Of a stretch of 64,000 nucleotides of DNA, positions 62,854 through 64,000 are shown piece by piece (position 1 is the stretch's first letter; every line of letters starts with the position of its first letter). Under the pieces are notes generated by a model that did not search any database, had not been told where the DNA came from, and was given only the letters and a program-made list of their open reading frames with translations. The stretch lies in contig NZ_BAAADV010000007.1 of the NCBI RefSeq assembly GCF_039522665.1, forward strand, positions 372,001 to 436,000. The letters run 5' to 3'. Made by a program: the position numbers and the translations under genes. This DNA is from Natronoarchaeum mannanilyticum (GTDB lineage: Archaea > Halobacteriota > Halobacteria > Halobacteriales > Natronoarchaeaceae).

Positions 62854-64000
62854 ATGGAGGAGCGCACCCGCGCGTACCTTCGAGGTCGGTTCCGCGACTA
62901 CTACCGACGGACCTCGATTGCGCCGCCGCCCGACGCCAGCCAGCGCGAGTGGGGCTTTATCCCCTGGACCGAGGGGCCCGGGACCACGATGGTCCGCCAC
63001 CGGTCGCTGCTAGAGCTGGGTGCGCTCGACGAGTTTCTGGCGCGCAAGCGACCGCGCCACGTGTACTTCTCGGCGGGTCGCTACGACGACCCGAGCGCGG
63101 GCAACATGAACCGGAAGGGCTGGCGGAGCTCGGATCTCGTATTCGACCTCGACGCCGACCACCTGCCCGGCGTCTCGCCGACCGAGGACAGCTACGAGGA
63201 GATGCTCGCGGTCTGCAAGGACGCCCTGTTCCGTCTGCTCGACATCCTCGAAGACGACTTCGGCTTCGAGGACCTGACCGTCGTGTTTTCGGGCGGCCGC
63301 GGCTATCACGTCCACGTCCGCGACGACGGCGTCCGCGAGCTGGACCGCGAGCAGCGCCGCGAGATCGTCGACTACGTGCGCGGCATCGACGTCGAGTTCG
63401 ACCACCTGATCGAACACGAGACCGTCGGCGGCACCGCGGGCCGCTCCAGCCCGGCGCACAAGCGCTCGCTGATCACCGACGGCGGCTGGAGCCGGCGAGT
63501 CCACGAGCGACTCGACGCGTTCGTCGACGAGCTGCTGGAACTCCCCGAGGAGGATGCCATGGAGCGACTCCGTGAGTTCGACGGCATCGGCGAAGGGAAG
63601 GCCCGCGGCGCGCTCACGGCCGCGCGGAACAACCGCGAACAGATCGCGGCGGGTAACGTCGACGTCCATCCCGCATTCTACCAGCTCGCGGGCATCCTCG
63701 CCGAGGACGTGCTCGACGCCGAGAGCGCACCGATCGACGAGCCGGTGACGACCGACACGAACCGGCTGATCCGCCTGCCGGGCAGCCTCCACGGCGGCAC
63801 CGGCCTGCGCGTGCTGCGGATCGACCGGAACGAACTGGCCGACTTCGAGCCGCTGACCGACGCCGTCACCGAGCAGTTCGTCGGCCAGGAGATCCGGATC
63901 GACGTGACCGGGATCGATGATATGCCGGGCGAATCACAGGACAGCGCGATGATCAGTCTTGGCGGCGACAGTTTTACAATAACCGAGGGTGCACAGACAG
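62854..64000 (+). CDS. priS: DNA primase catalytic small subunit, 3' truncated by window edge
   Basis: 382 residues visible with no stop before the window end. MEERTRAYLRGRFRDYYRR start; catalytic acids in DLVFDLDADHL; SGGRGYHVHV and the later LPGSLHGGTGLRV are family motifs. It makes RNA/DNA primers with PriL. The missing end lies just beyond the window. Confidence 0.93.
   Translation, partial: MEERTRAYLRGRFRDYYRRTSIAPPPDASQREWGFIPWTEGPGTTMVRHRSLLELGALDEFLARKRPRHVYFSAGRYDDPSAGNMNRKGWRSSDLVFDLDADHLPGVSPTEDSYEEMLAVCKDALFRLLDILEDDFGFEDLTVVFSGGRGYHVHVRDDGVRELDREQRREIVDYVRGIDVEFDHLIEHETVGGTAGRSSPAHKRSLITDGGWSRRVHERLDAFVDELLELPEEDAMERLREFDGIGEGKARGALTAARNNREQIAAGNVDVHPAFYQLAGILAEDVLDAESAPIDEPVTTDTNRLIRLPGSLHGGTGLRVLRIDRNELADFEPLTDAVTEQFVGQEIRIDVTGIDDMPGESQDSAMISLGGDSFTITEGAQT

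Noticed and set aside
62488-63000. 170-codon minus-strand ORF before priS
   Set aside because: Arg/Ala/Ser-rich shadow of GC-rich DNA that runs into the priS coding region; no motif.

Overview
The window comes from a haloarchaeon (class Halobacteria). The predicted proteins are very acidic and the right half is GC-rich. Typical haloarchaeal families are present: DUF7344 winged helices, HalOD1 domains, Tat lipoproteins, GatE, MptE, an archaeal 7S RNA and an archaeal primase. Gene starts are often leaderless, with a TATA-like box about 30 bp upstream.

Left half (1-32.5 kb) is an accessory, AT-richer genomic island. It opens inside a BREX phage-defence locus most like type 5: brxB (partial), brxC, pglX, pglZ and brxHII. 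The locus carries extras: an AT-rich two-gene cassette with its own promoter (a nucleoid-associated-protein-like gene and a membrane protein) where many type 5 systems have a second brxC; an opposite-strand four-helix membrane protein; a 178-aa unknown between pglX and pglZ; and a small PD-(D/E)XK-like nuclease translationally coupled to brxHII. A GmrSD-type (DUF262/DUF1524) restriction enzyme follows. Next comes a 1.1-kb gene-free region whose four conserved repeats, two per strand around an AT-rich core, look like Orc1/Cdc6 origin recognition boxes, although no cdc6 gene is nearby. Then come a two-gene unknown operon and an AbrB / serine recombinase / small protein operon with a large dyad and an operator-like repeat upstream. 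A cluster of small regulators (PadR, zinc ribbon, DUF7344, HalOD1) is arranged as a mirror-image duplication. A three-gene integrase operon encodes a tyrosine recombinase plus a free copy of its N-terminal domain. The island ends at tRNA-Arg(TCG), a plausible integration target.

Right half (32.5-64 kb) is GC-rich core chromosome. It holds lipid synthesis (DGGGP synthase), 7S/SRP RNA, MscS, YhbY, RNase P component 4, FEN-1, a CUT1-type sugar ABC transporter with three paralogous binding proteins, fumarase, GatE, a TrmJ-like methyltransferase, pterin/folate genes (folP, mptE), an oxidoreductase group (Qor, LLM-class, SDR), a Tat-exported repeat protein and the start of primase priS, cut by the window edge.

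Candidates for undescribed biology are the cassette inside BREX, the cdc6-less origin-like repeat region, the integrase with a free N-domain paralogue, and the mirrored regulator cluster. All functions are inferred from reading the sequence; no database search was run.
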